Part shown: piece after piece, positions 34,029 through 42,646 of the stretch | How the letters are laid out: every line of letters begins with the position of its first letter | How positions within the stretch are numbered: position 1 is the first letter of the stretch | Assembly: GCF_000759675.1 (NCBI RefSeq) | Contig: NZ_BAWM01000152.1 | Location: 62,001-126,000 of the forward strand | DNA from: Neobacillus niacini | GTDB lineage: Bacteria; Bacillota; Bacilli; Bacillales; Cytobacillaceae | Reading direction: 5' to 3' | DNA: 64,000 nucleotides | Notes under the pieces: model-generated | The model's input: only the letters and a program-made list of their open reading frames with translations | Told to the model about the DNA's origin: nothing | Databases searched by the model: none | Made by a program: the position numbers and the translations under genes

Positions 34029-34203
34029 TTGTTTATTCCTCCTAATGAAAACTGAAATACTAACGAAAGTATAGCATTGTTTAAAACATCATGCTAATAA
34101 TCTGTCTCGCATGTAATTTTCCCTAAAATACTTTTCGTATTCTGGCTTATTATATGTAATAAGACGAACAGTTTGCCACTGCTCGCCCTATAGAGTATTG
34201 CCC

Positions 34204-35181
34204 TCACGAATGGACTTTAAGCTTTTTAAACTCTTCTGTTAATAAAGGTACCACTTCGAATAAGTCACCAACAATTCCGTAATCAGCTACTTTAAAGATA
34301 TTTGCTTCTGGATCTTTATTGATCGCAACGATTACTTTAGAGTTAGACATACCTGCTAAGTGCTGAATCGCTCCTGAGATTCCGCATGCAATGTATAGGT
34401 CAGGTGTTACAACCTTACCAGTTTGTCCGATTTGTAATGAGTAGTCACAATAATCAGCGTCACAGGCGCCACGAGAAGCACCAACTGCTCCACCTAATAC
34501 TTTCGCTAATTCTTTAAGTGGTTCAAAGCCGTCTGCACTTTTTACACCGCGTCCGCCAGAGATAACGACTTTTGCTTCACTTAAATCTACACCTTCACTT
34601 GCTTTTCTAACTACTTCTTTAATAATGGCACGAAGGTCTTTGATTTCAACTGATAGGGATGCAACCTCTCCTGCTCTGCTTTCATCCTTAGCAAGTGGTG
34701 CAATATTATTTGGTCTTACTGTTGCAAAAATTAACCCGTCCGTTACGATTTTCTTTTCAAAAGCTTTACTAGAATAAATAGGTCTAGTAAAGACAACATT
34801 TCCACCTGCAACATCAACTGCAGTGGCGTCAGAAATTAAGCCGGATGATAACTTAGCTGCAATTCTTGGTGAAAGGTCTTTTCCTAGGGAAGTATGCCCT
34901 AAAACTAATCCTTCTGGGCTTTCCTTCTCAAGCACAGCAAGTAATGCTTGCGCAAAACCGTCAGATGTATATTGGTTTAACTTTTCATCTTCTACGACAA
35001 CAACGCGGTCAGCACCATATTGAACTAACTCCGCAGATAAAGCGCTAACATTTTGTCCGATTAAAACACCTACCACTTCTCCGCCTTCTGCCACTGTTTT
35101 TCCTGCAGCAATTGCTTCGAAACTAACATTACGTAAAGAACCGTCACGAGTTTCCCCTAATACTAATACTTTTCTAGTCAT
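34204..35181 (-). CDS. etfA: Electron transfer flavoprotein alpha subunit
   Basis: A 325-residue FAD-binding subunit that accepts electrons from acyl-CoA dehydrogenases and passes them to the quinone pool. I chose the ATG at 35181, which follows AGGAGGGTAAAGGA. The N-terminal ETF domain (residues 1-190) contains HTSLGKDLSPRIAAKL; the C-terminal FAD domain has VISGGRGV, VGASRGACDADY, QIGQTGKVVTPDLYIACGISGAIQH and INKDPEANIFKVADYGIVGDL. It closes the fadR-fadB-etfB-etfA operon. Confidence 0.97.
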   Translation of the reverse strand: MTRKVLVLGETRDGSLRNVSFEAIAAGKTVAEGGEVVGVLIGQNVSALSAELVQYGADRVVVVEDEKLNQYTSDGFAQALLAVLEKESPEGLVLGHTSLGKDLSPRIAAKLSSGLISDATAVDVAGGNVVFTRPIYSSKAFEKKIVTDGLIFATVRPNNIAPLAKDESRAGEVASLSVEIKDLRAIIKEVVRKASEGVDLSEAKVVISGGRGVKSADGFEPLKELAKVLGGAVGASRGACDADYCDYSLQIGQTGKVVTPDLYIACGISGAIQHLAGMSNSKVIVAINKDPEANIFKVADYGIVGDLFEVVPLLTEEFKKLKVHS

Positions 35182-35252
35182 TCCTTTACCCTCCTGCAAA
35201 TCATTTTTGGCTAATCAGAATCATCATTCTGAACGTGTATGTGCAATTCCTA

Positions 35253-36026
35253 TTAAACTACTTTTGCTTCTGTATGAAGAAGGTGAACGAGTTCTTTTAC
35301 CTGATCATTTAAATCTCCAGATAACACTTTTCCAGCTTCCTTTTTAGGCGGCAAGTAAATTTCAATTGTTTTTGTTTTTGCTTCAACATCGTCTTCTTCT
35401 AGATTAAGATCATCCAATTCTAGTTCAGCAAGCGGCTTTTTCTTTGCCTTCATAATTCCAGGTAAAGATGGATAACGAGGCTCGTTTAAACCTTGCTGAG
35501 CAGTTACCAACAACGGCAGGCTTGTTTCGATTATTTCAGAATCGCCTTCAACGTCACGAGTAACGGTTACAGTTGTTCCATCAATTTCAAGCTTTGTAAT
35601 GGTGGTAACATACGGGATGTTTAATAATTCAGCAACACGTGGACCTACCTGACCAGAACCGCCATCAATGGCTACATTTCCACCCAAAATGAGATCAACT
35701 TCTTTATCCTTTAGATATTCAGCAAGAATTTTTGCTGTTGTGAATTGATCGCCATTTTCCACATCGTCTTCTGTATTAATTAACACCGCTTTGTCTGCTC
35801 CCATAGCAAGTGCTGTACGTAATTGCTTTTCAGCTTCTTCTGTACCAACTGAAATAACAGTTACTTCACCGCCATTTGCGTCGCGGACTTGGATAGCTTC
35901 TTCTACTGCATATTCATCGTAAGGATTGATGATAAACTCTGCACCATCCTCATTGATTTTTCCGCCGGAAATAGTAATTTTTTCTTCCGTATCAAACGTT
36001 CTTTTCAAAAGTACATAAATGTTCAT
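35253..36026 (-). CDS. etfB: Electron transfer flavoprotein beta subunit
   Basis: A 257-residue AMP-binding subunit that dimerises with EtfA. The ATG at 36026 is preceded by AGGAGGG and starts the conserved MNIYVLLKRTFD. Family segments: INPYDEYAVEEAIQV, ALAMGADKAVLI, GNVAIDGGSGQVGPRVAELL and PRYPSLPGIMKAKKKPL, the last being the ETF beta signature. It sits between the enoyl-CoA hydratase gene and etfA, as in B. subtilis. Confidence 0.97.
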   Translation of the reverse strand: MNIYVLLKRTFDTEEKITISGGKINEDGAEFIINPYDEYAVEEAIQVRDANGGEVTVISVGTEEAEKQLRTALAMGADKAVLINTEDDVENGDQFTTAKILAEYLKDKEVDLILGGNVAIDGGSGQVGPRVAELLNIPYVTTITKLEIDGTTVTVTRDVEGDSEIIETSLPLLVTAQQGLNEPRYPSLPGIMKAKKKPLAELELDDLNLEEDDVEAKTKTIEIYLPPKKEAGKVLSGDLNDQVKELVHLLHTEAKVV

Positions 36027-36121
36027 GATTTCCCTCCTATAATGCAAACATTTTTTCTGTTTCAAAGATTAAGAAAATTAAACGTAAAAAAATTTATTAT
36101 TAACTTCTTTTTGGATAGAAG

Positions 36122-36895
36122 TTATTCACCTTTAAAATGCGGCTCTCTTTTTTCAATAAAAGCCTGAATTCCTTCTTTTGCATCGCTGGAAACAAATATT
36201 TCTCCAAATAACTCTGCCTCTTTTTTAGAGCCTTCATAAAACTCTTCATTTTTAGCATAGTTTAATAATTGAATCGTCGCTTTCAATGATCCTGTACTTT
36301 TCTTAGCGATTTTACCCGCCAATTTAAGTGCTTGTTCGAAAACTTCATTTTCCGGATAAGCATGGTTCGCTAAGCCAAATTGAACCGCTTTCAATCCTGT
36401 GATTGGCTCTGACGTAAACAGCATTTCTGCTGCCCGTGCAACGCCAACATATTTAGGAAGACGCTGTGTTCCAGCAAACCCAGGGATTAATCCAAGCTGA
36501 AGTTCTGGAAGACCAAGCTTGGTATTTTCTCCTACTAATCGGATATGACAGGCCATTGCCAGCTCCAAGCCACCGCCAAGCGCCGCACCATGTATAGCGG
36601 CAATGATTGGTTTAGGAAATTTCTCCATCCGATCAAATAGATCTTGACCATACTTTCCAAGATTCGCAAATCCTTCGGAAGATGAAACGGTGGTGAATTC
36701 TTTAATATCAGCACCCGCTGAGAAGAATCGCCCTTCCCCATGAATGACAATCACCTTAATATCATGATTAGGTTCAATTTCGTCTAGAACAGCCGACAGT
36801 TCTCTTAATAGTCCTTGTGAGAGGGCGTTTGCAGGTGGACGCCCGATGGTGATTGTCGCGATCCCGTCTTGATTAGACCATTTTAAGTATTCCAA
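36122..36895 (-). CDS. fadB: Enoyl-CoA hydratase/isomerase (FadB-like, YsiB)
   Basis: A 257-residue crotonase-family enzyme that hydrates trans-2-enoyl-CoA in beta-oxidation. The oxyanion-hole regions are GRFFSAGADIKEF (about residues 55-67) and HGAALGGGLELAMACH (about 102-117). The catalytic Glu region LPELQLGLIPGFAGTQRLPKYVG follows. Translation begins at a TTG (36893-36895) 7 bp after GGAGG. It lies 30 bp after fadR within the FadR-controlled operon. Confidence 0.93.
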   Translation of the reverse strand: MEYLKWSNQDGIATITIGRPPANALSQGLLRELSAVLDEIEPNHDIKVIVIHGEGRFFSAGADIKEFTTVSSSEGFANLGKYGQDLFDRMEKFPKPIIAAIHGAALGGGLELAMACHIRLVGENTKLGLPELQLGLIPGFAGTQRLPKYVGVARAAEMLFTSEPITGLKAVQFGLANHAYPENEVFEQALKLAGKIAKKSTGSLKATIQLLNYAKNEEFYEGSKKEAELFGEIFVSSDAKEGIQAFIEKREPHFKGE

Positions 36896-36925
36896 TAGAA
36901 TCCCTCCTCCTCTTACACTCGAAAA

Positions 36926-37510
36926 TTAATGATTTCCGCAGCCCTTAATCAACAGCTGATGAACCGGCTTAGCGAGTGCAACTAAGTCATATTTCTCCTC
37001 ATTTAAAACCCAGGTTGTCACGGTTTCATCCATCGTTCCAAAAATCATTTGTCTGGCAAGACGGACATCGAGATCGCTTGAAAACTCTCCCGTTTCTTTT
37101 CCCTCTAAGATGATTTTATCTATCACTTGTAAATAGCCTTTTAGAACATTGTTTATTCTTAAACGCAATTCCTTATTTGACTGTCGTAATTCTAGCTGAG
37201 TTACGATTGCCATGTGATGGTCATCAGACAGGTTTTTGAAATGAGCTTCTATCATCATTAATAACTTCGCCGCCGCTGTCTCTTTTCCTGCTATCATTTC
37301 ATCTATTTTTTCAATAAAGCTTCCCATTTTTTCTTCAAAGAGTGAGATGAGAATGTCTTCTTTGTTTTTAAAATAAAGATAAATCGTGCCATCCGCGACA
37401 CCAGCTTGCTTTGCAATTTTAGAAACCTGTGCCTGATGATAACCCACTTCTGCTATAGCAATAACTGCTGCATCAATGATTTGCATGTATTTTGGCTTGT
37501 TTTTTTTCAT
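36926..37510 (-). CDS. fadR: TetR-family fatty-acid regulator FadR (YsiA)
   Basis: A 194-residue repressor. The N-terminal TetR helix-turn-helix reads IIDAAVIAIAEVGYHQAQVSKIAKQAGVADGTIYLYFKNKEDILISLFEEK; the C-terminal domain binds the inducer. In B. subtilis FadR represses beta-oxidation genes and is released by long-chain acyl-CoA. A near-perfect FadR operator lies 51-70 bp upstream of the start, so the gene probably controls its own operon (fadR-fadB-etfB-etfA). Confidence 0.95.
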   Translation of the reverse strand: MKKNKPKYMQIIDAAVIAIAEVGYHQAQVSKIAKQAGVADGTIYLYFKNKEDILISLFEEKMGSFIEKIDEMIAGKETAAAKLLMMIEAHFKNLSDDHHMAIVTQLELRQSNKELRLRINNVLKGYLQVIDKIILEGKETGEFSSDLDVRLARQMIFGTMDETVTTWVLNEEKYDLVALAKPVHQLLIKGCGNH

Positions 37511-37560
37511 AATTCTCCCTCCTCCTGAAGAAAGTAATTTAATAAATCAAAAAGAAAAAT

Positions 37561-37580
37561 ATGAATGAATAATCATTCAT
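37561..37580. promoter_or_regulatory. FadR operator
   Basis: The 20-bp dyad ATGAATGAATAATCATTCAT matches the B. subtilis FadR box TGAATGANTANTCATTCA. It lies just downstream of the -10 box of the fadR promoter, a position suited to blocking RNA polymerase. Confidence 0.92.
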
Positions 37581-37586
37581 ATTTTT

Positions 37587-37615
37587 ATAATAGATATTAC
37601 TTGTATTTCTGTCAA
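37587..37615 (-). promoter_or_regulatory. Sigma-A promoter of the fadR-fadB-etfBA operon
   Basis: Minus-strand TTGACA (37610-37615), a 17-bp spacer and TATTAT (37587-37592), with the FadR operator starting 7 bp further down. Confidence 0.85.
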
Positions 37616-37705
37616 GAAATACAAAGATATTTTTATCTTACTTTATTACTTCCATAGAGACAAGCCCTATCACGCAAAAAAAAATAAGTGAAAGGATTGC
37701 AGCTA

Positions 37706-39409
37706 TTAGGCATGTTTTTTGTTTTCTTCTTCTATCTTTCTCATTTCTTCTTCTACAAGTGTTCTTCTTAAAATCTTCCCTACTGCTGTTTTCGGCAATT
37801 CTTCTCTAAGTTCATATAATCTAGGAGCTTTATATGCTGCTAAATATTTCCTAGCATATTGGTTTAAGTCATCAGAAGTGATCTTTGAGCCTTCTTTTAA
37901 CACAACGTATGCTTTAACGGTTTCGCCCCGATAAGGATCTGGAATTCCCGCAGCAACAGCTTCCAAAACATCTGGGTGTTCATACAGTACTTCTTCGATT
38001 TCTCTTGGATATATATTATACCCTCCGGCAATAATCATATCTTTCTTTCTGTCTACTACATAAAAATATCCTTTATCATCCATATAGCCAAGGTCACCCG
38101 TGTACAGCCAACCATCTTTAACAGTATCCTCTGTGGCCTCTGGACGATTCCAATAGCCTTTCATGACTTGAGGACCTTTAATAATAATTTCACCAATTTC
38201 TCCAACCGGTATGTTTTCGCCATCATCCATTGAAACGATTCTTACCTCTGTATTTGGCCATGGGACTCCAATACTTCCTTTTATCCGCCCTCGATCCCAT
38301 AAGAAATTGGCATGTGTGACAGGAGAAGATTCTGTTAATCCATACCCTTCAACGAGTTTCCCGCCTGTTACTGCTTCAAACTCCTCTTGGACTTCAACTG
38401 GGAGTGGAGCAGAACCGCTTAAACAGGAATCAATCGATGATAAATCGTATTTTTTCAATTCAGGATGATTTAATAAACCAATATAAATCGTTGGCGCTCC
38501 AGGAAACAAGGTAGGACGCTGCTTTTGGATTGTCTTTAAGGTGGTCAATGCATCGAACTTAGGCAATATAATCATCTTATACGCCTGCATGACCGATAAA
38601 ATCATCACGATTGTCATTCCATAGACATGAAAAAATGGAACAATACCTAAGACTGATTCTTTACCTGGTTTTGATTTGTATAGCCAAGCCGTACACATGG
38701 AAGCGTTAGCTACTAGATTTCTATGTGTCAGCATAACCCCTTTTGGAGAACCGGTTGTACCGCCTGTGTATTGAAGCAGCGCAACATCCTCCTCAAAATC
38801 AAAATCATATTCCACAAGTTTTTTAGGCTTTATTTTCACTATTTCTTTAAATAAATGGGTATTGCCTTCATGTTTAACACTTACGACAATTCCATATTGC
38901 TTTTTCTGAATAAAAGGATAAACAAAATTTTTTGGAAATGGCAGGTAGTCTTTGATAGCGGTTACAATTATGTGCTGCAAATCTGTTTGCGGCATCACCT
39001 TAGAAGCGCGAGGATAGAGGATGTCGAGTGTGATGATAGCCTTTGCTCCGGAGTCCTTCATTTGGTATTCAAGTTCACGTTCAGTGTATAACGGGTTGGT
39101 TTGAACGACAATTCCTCCAGCAATTAGTATGCCAAAATAACTTATGACTGATTGTGGTGTATTGGCAAGCATAATGGCAACTCGGTCACCTTTTGAAATA
39201 CCAATTTGCTGAAGATAACTGGCAAATGACAATGATTCATGGTAAAGCTCTTTATACGTCATCTCCTTCCCCATAAAATGGATGGCAATTTTTTCTGGAA
39301 AGCTTTTTGCTGCATCTACTAAATACTGCTGAACAGCTTCTTTTCGAAATTCCAGTTCTGCAGGAATTTCCTCAGGGTAAGACGTGAGCCATGGTTTAGA
39401 TTCATACAT
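37706..39409 (-). CDS. lcfA: Long-chain fatty-acid-CoA ligase
   Basis: A 567-residue adenylate-forming enzyme that activates fatty acids to acyl-CoA using ATP. The AMP-binding motif is LLQYTGGTTGSPKGVMLTH (about residues 213-231). Further motifs are VEGYGLTESSPVTH, GYWNRPEATEDTVKDGWLYTGDLGYMD and DRKKDMIIAGGYNIYPREIEEVL. The conserved C-terminal Lys is in PKTAVGKILRR. It has its own promoter and is followed by the FadR-controlled genes, matching lcfA-fadR of B. subtilis. Confidence 0.96.
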   Translation of the reverse strand: MYESKPWLTSYPEEIPAELEFRKEAVQQYLVDAAKSFPEKIAIHFMGKEMTYKELYHESLSFASYLQQIGISKGDRVAIMLANTPQSVISYFGILIAGGIVVQTNPLYTERELEYQMKDSGAKAIITLDILYPRASKVMPQTDLQHIIVTAIKDYLPFPKNFVYPFIQKKQYGIVVSVKHEGNTHLFKEIVKIKPKKLVEYDFDFEEDVALLQYTGGTTGSPKGVMLTHRNLVANASMCTAWLYKSKPGKESVLGIVPFFHVYGMTIVMILSVMQAYKMIILPKFDALTTLKTIQKQRPTLFPGAPTIYIGLLNHPELKKYDLSSIDSCLSGSAPLPVEVQEEFEAVTGGKLVEGYGLTESSPVTHANFLWDRGRIKGSIGVPWPNTEVRIVSMDDGENIPVGEIGEIIIKGPQVMKGYWNRPEATEDTVKDGWLYTGDLGYMDDKGYFYVVDRKKDMIIAGGYNIYPREIEEVLYEHPDVLEAVAAGIPDPYRGETVKAYVVLKEGSKITSDDLNQYARKYLAAYKAPRLYELREELPKTAVGKILRRTLVEEEMRKIEEENKKHA

Positions 39410-39456
39410 ATTAACCCTCCTTTTTATTCTATTGTAAAATTTTCCACTTCCCTTTT

Positions 39457-39485
39457 ATTATAATATAGTCAGACTCTTTAAACAA
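39457..39485 (-). promoter_or_regulatory. Sigma-A promoter of lcfA
   Basis: Minus-strand TTGTTT (39480-39485), 17-bp spacer, TATAAT (39457-39462), 48 bp upstream of the start codon. Confidence 0.7.
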
Positions 39486-39530
39486 TTACAATAGCAATAT
39501 ATGTTCACTATATCACGAAATTTTCAAGTA

Positions 39531-39566
39531 AAAAAAATCACCGCTGAAATGATCAGCGATGATTTC
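39531..39566 (-). terminator. Terminator after the yshE operon
   Basis: Minus-strand AAATCATCGCTGA, loop TCATT, TCAGCGGTGATTT followed by six further T. It ends the mutS2-yshE-small peptide unit. Confidence 0.9.
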
Positions 39567-39570
39567 CACT

Positions 39571-39648
39571 TTAAAATAACATGTACCCCAAACCAATTAG
39601 CAAAAACAGGGCGCATAAACCAAGAAGCACTTTCGCTAATGTCTCCAC
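39571..39648 (-). CDS. Small membrane peptide, 25 residues
   Basis: A short frame starts at GTG (39646-39648), preceded by GGGGAG at 8-bp spacing. It encodes METLAKVLLGLCALFLLIGLGYMLF, a single hydrophobic helix with one charged N-terminal residue pair. It begins 14 bp after the yshE stop and ends just before a strong terminator, so it would be the last cistron of the mutS2-yshE unit. I do not recognise the peptide. Its ribosome site, spacing and position support translation, but proof is lacking. It may help DUF350 membrane protein YshE or be an independent membrane microprotein. Confidence 0.55.
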   Translation of the reverse strand: METLAKVLLGLCALFLLIGLGYMLF

Positions 39649-39662
39649 TTTTTAATCTCCCC

Positions 39663-40070
39663 TTACGAAATTCCTGCACCGATTACAAAGGATAAGCCAA
39701 TAGATATAATCATCGCAATGAATCCAACTGCACGATTATCATTTTTAATTTCATAATCAATATTAAATTTAGGTGTTAAGAATTCAAAGATAAAATATCC
39801 CACCAGTAAAAGCACAAATCCGAATACTCCCCAGCTAACCATAGTTACTAATGAATCATTTTGCTCAATAGAATAGCGAAAAATATTGGCAATCCCGAAT
39901 ATTTTTCCTCCGGTTGCCATTGCCACCGCGATATTACCTTTTTGGATTTCTTCCCAATTTTTATATTTCGTTACTAATTCAAAAATGGCTAAAAAGACAA
40001 CCACACATAAAATAACTACGCTATAATTGGCAGCACTTTGAATATACATGTTATCCCAAAACTGGTTCAT
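39663..40070 (-). CDS. yshE: DUF350 membrane protein (YshE)
   Basis: A 135-residue integral membrane protein with four hydrophobic helices, near residues 15-35, 45-60, 75-98 and 112-133. The pattern YKNWEEIQKGNIAVAMATGGKIFGIANIFR is typical of DUF350. No catalytic residue is evident and the function is unknown. It lies after mutS2, as in B. subtilis, but 205 bp of repeat-like DNA separates the two here. Confidence 0.85.
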   Translation of the reverse strand: MNQFWDNMYIQSAANYSVVILCVVVFLAIFELVTKYKNWEEIQKGNIAVAMATGGKIFGIANIFRYSIEQNDSLVTMVSWGVFGFVLLLVGYFIFEFLTPKFNIDYEIKNDNRAVGFIAMIISIGLSFVIGAGIS

Positions 40071-40089
40071 TCCTATTCTCCCCGGACAT

Positions 40090-40282
40090 TATTTAAGGCT
40101 CTTTTCTTAAACTTTCTTGTTTGGAGATTAAGCGCTTGAATGTGCTATGATTTGTTGCAAAATAGCCTTCAATTTTAAGAAAAGAGCTTGCAAACTTAAT
40201 TTCAAGCACAAAAATAGTTTGTTCCACGTTAAAATCGGCTTTAGGATTTTAACAACAATTTTTGTAAAAACAGCCTTATTTA
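40090..40282. repeat. MITE-like inverted-repeat element between mutS2 and yshE
   Basis: About 190 bp with related ends in inverted orientation: TTTAAGGCTCTTTT on the left and AAAACAGCCTTATTTAAA on the right. Internal pairs add to it: CTCTTTTCTTAAA with TTTAAGAAAAGAG, and GCGCTTGAA with TTCAAGCAC. No coding capacity is credible. The right end overlaps the mutS2 stop codon. Confidence 0.5.
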
Positions 40283-42633
40283 AATTCAACCACAGTAACA
40301 CCAGAACCGCCCTCACCAGCTTCTCCAAGACGAATCTTCTTAACAGAACGGTGATTTCGTAAATATTCCTGGACTCCCTGTCTTAATGCTCCCGTGCCTT
40401 TCCCGTGAATAATTGATACACGAGGATAGTTTGATAATAACGCATCATCTATATATTTTTCCACTCTCAGGAGTGCAGCCTCATATCTTTCTCCGCGTAA
40501 ATCTAACTCTAACTTTACATCAGCATCTCTGCCCTGGACTATCGCCATTGGTCTTGTTTCCACTGGCTTTGGAGTGCTGATATACTCTAAATCTTTTTCT
40601 TTTACCTTCATTTTGAGGATACCAATTTGTACCTGCCATTCGTTACCTGTCACTTTTTCTAGAAGTGTACCCTTTTGACCAAATGTCAGAACTTTAACTT
40701 CATCACCAGGCGTGAAGGAATGCTTCTTCGTTTTCTTATTGATTTGTTTGGCGGATTTCTTTATTTCTGGTGTTGCGGCTTCAAGACGGCGCTTTGCATC
40801 AATTAATTCGTGTTCCTTAATATCAGCATGCTTCTCTATTCTCATTTTACGAAGGTCACGAATAACCTTTTCTGCCTCACTCTTTGCCTCTTCAAGAATT
40901 TCACCAGCTTGTTCAGCCGCTTTTTCAAGCAAAGAGTCCTTATTCTCATAAAATTCGATCATTTGCTTTTGCATATCCTGATGGAGCTTTTCTGTCTGTC
41001 TTAAATAATCACGTGCTTCTTCATGTTCGATTTCAGCTTGACGCTTACTTGCCTCAAGTGAGGCAATCATTTTATCGATTTGATTCGTATCCTCACTTAC
41101 ATGTGACCTCGCTGCTTGAATAACACGGTCACTTAATCCTAATCGTTTTGAGATTTCAAATGCATTACTTCGACCTGGTACCCCAAGTAGAAGCTTATAG
41201 GTTGGACTTAACGTTTCAACGTCAAATTCAACACTGGCATTTAGGACACCTTCACGGTTATATCCATAGGCCTTTAATTCTGGATAATGCGTAGTGGCAA
41301 TAACCCTTGCCCCTCGATTGTGCACCTCATCTAAAATTGAAATGGCAAGCGCAGCACCTTCCTGAGGGTCGGTACCCGCACCAAGCTCATCAAATAGTAC
41401 AAGTGAATTAAAGTCGACTTTTTCTAAGATGTCCACGATATTTACCATGTGGGAAGAAAAGGTACTTAAGCTCTGTTCGATGGATTGTTCATCACCGATA
41501 TCTGCATAGATGGCATCAAAAACAGCAAGCTCTGAGCCATCATAGGCAGGAACATGTAAGCCTGCTTGTGCCATTAATGAACAGAGACCAAGCGTTTTTA
41601 AGGTAACGGTTTTACCGCCAGTGTTTGGTCCTGTAATGACAATCGTTGTATATTCCTTCCCCAGTAAAATATCATTCGGTACCACTTCGTCGATTGGAAT
41701 TAACGGGTGTCTGGCTTTGTATAAGGTGATTCGTCCTTCATTATTCATGATAGGCATACTCGCTTTCATCTTACGGCCATATCTTGCCTTTGCAAAAATA
41801 AAATCAAGATTCGCCAGAACCTCAATGATCACCTGCAGCTCCGACTCAAATTCCGCGGTCTTTGCAGAAAGCTCCGTCAATATTCTTTCAATTTCAAGCT
41901 GTTCTTTTACTCTTATATCCTGTAATTGATTGTTTAATTGGACAATCACTTGTGGTTCTATAAATAGAGTCTGCCCTGACGAGCTCTGGTCATGGATAAT
42001 ACCGCCATAATGCCCTCTATACTCCTGTTTGACAGGAATAACAAAGCGATCATTTCGGATTGTGACAATCGAATCTGACAGCATCTTTGCTGCATTTGAT
42101 GAACGAATCATGCTCTCTAATTTTTCACGTACACGTGCTTCATTCGAACGCAGTTGTTGTCTTAACGAACGTAGTAGATCACTGGCACTATCAAGAACTT
42201 CCCCACTCTCATCAATCGCATGCCTAATCGACTCTTCCAAATTAACTAAAGGGATAATACGATCGACCTGCTCCAATAATATTGGGATTTCTGTTCTCTC
42301 TTCTGCAATATCTTCAATAAATCGTTTCATTTGCCGGCTTGCATGTATGGTACTAGCAACCTGTATCAACTCATGAGAGCTAAGTACTCCCCCAATAACC
42401 GAGCGTTTAATATGGGCACGAATATCGTGAATACCTGATAACGGGACATTTCCTTTTATTCGTAAAACAGTCGATGCCTCATCTGTTTCCGCTTGCAGCT
42501 TAACGACCTCTTCATAATCAGTTGATGGTGCTAATCTTTTTAACTTATCTATACCAAGAGACGAAGCGGCATGCTCGATGAGCTGGTCTCTCACTTTGGT
42601 AAATTCTAATACTTTTAACGTTCTTTCTTGCAT
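40276..42633 (-). CDS. mutS2: MutS2 protein (DNA-mismatch-like ATPase/endonuclease)
   Basis: A 785-residue MutS-family protein without the mismatch-recognition domain. The lever/clamp helices occupy roughly residues 1-310, the ATPase has Walker A GPNTGGKTVTLK, Walker B LVLFDELGAGTDP and ATTHYPELK. A coiled coil (about 515-625), a KOW-like region and the C-terminal Smr endonuclease domain (LDLRGERYEAAL, IIHGKGTGALR) follow. MutS2 limits recombination and, in B. subtilis, also rescues collided ribosomes. It starts 13 bp after polX and is probably co-transcribed with it. Confidence 0.96.
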   Translation of the reverse strand: MQERTLKVLEFTKVRDQLIEHAASSLGIDKLKRLAPSTDYEEVVKLQAETDEASTVLRIKGNVPLSGIHDIRAHIKRSVIGGVLSSHELIQVASTIHASRQMKRFIEDIAEERTEIPILLEQVDRIIPLVNLEESIRHAIDESGEVLDSASDLLRSLRQQLRSNEARVREKLESMIRSSNAAKMLSDSIVTIRNDRFVIPVKQEYRGHYGGIIHDQSSSGQTLFIEPQVIVQLNNQLQDIRVKEQLEIERILTELSAKTAEFESELQVIIEVLANLDFIFAKARYGRKMKASMPIMNNEGRITLYKARHPLIPIDEVVPNDILLGKEYTTIVITGPNTGGKTVTLKTLGLCSLMAQAGLHVPAYDGSELAVFDAIYADIGDEQSIEQSLSTFSSHMVNIVDILEKVDFNSLVLFDELGAGTDPQEGAALAISILDEVHNRGARVIATTHYPELKAYGYNREGVLNASVEFDVETLSPTYKLLLGVPGRSNAFEISKRLGLSDRVIQAARSHVSEDTNQIDKMIASLEASKRQAEIEHEEARDYLRQTEKLHQDMQKQMIEFYENKDSLLEKAAEQAGEILEEAKSEAEKVIRDLRKMRIEKHADIKEHELIDAKRRLEAATPEIKKSAKQINKKTKKHSFTPGDEVKVLTFGQKGTLLEKVTGNEWQVQIGILKMKVKEKDLEYISTPKPVETRPMAIVQGRDADVKLELDLRGERYEAALLRVEKYIDDALLSNYPRVSIIHGKGTGALRQGVQEYLRNHRSVKKIRLGEAGEGGSGVTVVEFK

Positions 42634-42646
42634 GGAGATAAACCCC

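Noticed and set aside
40128..40362. Open frames in both directions in the mutS2-yshE gap
   Set aside because: They overlap the mutS2 end or the inverted-repeat element and have no ribosome sites.
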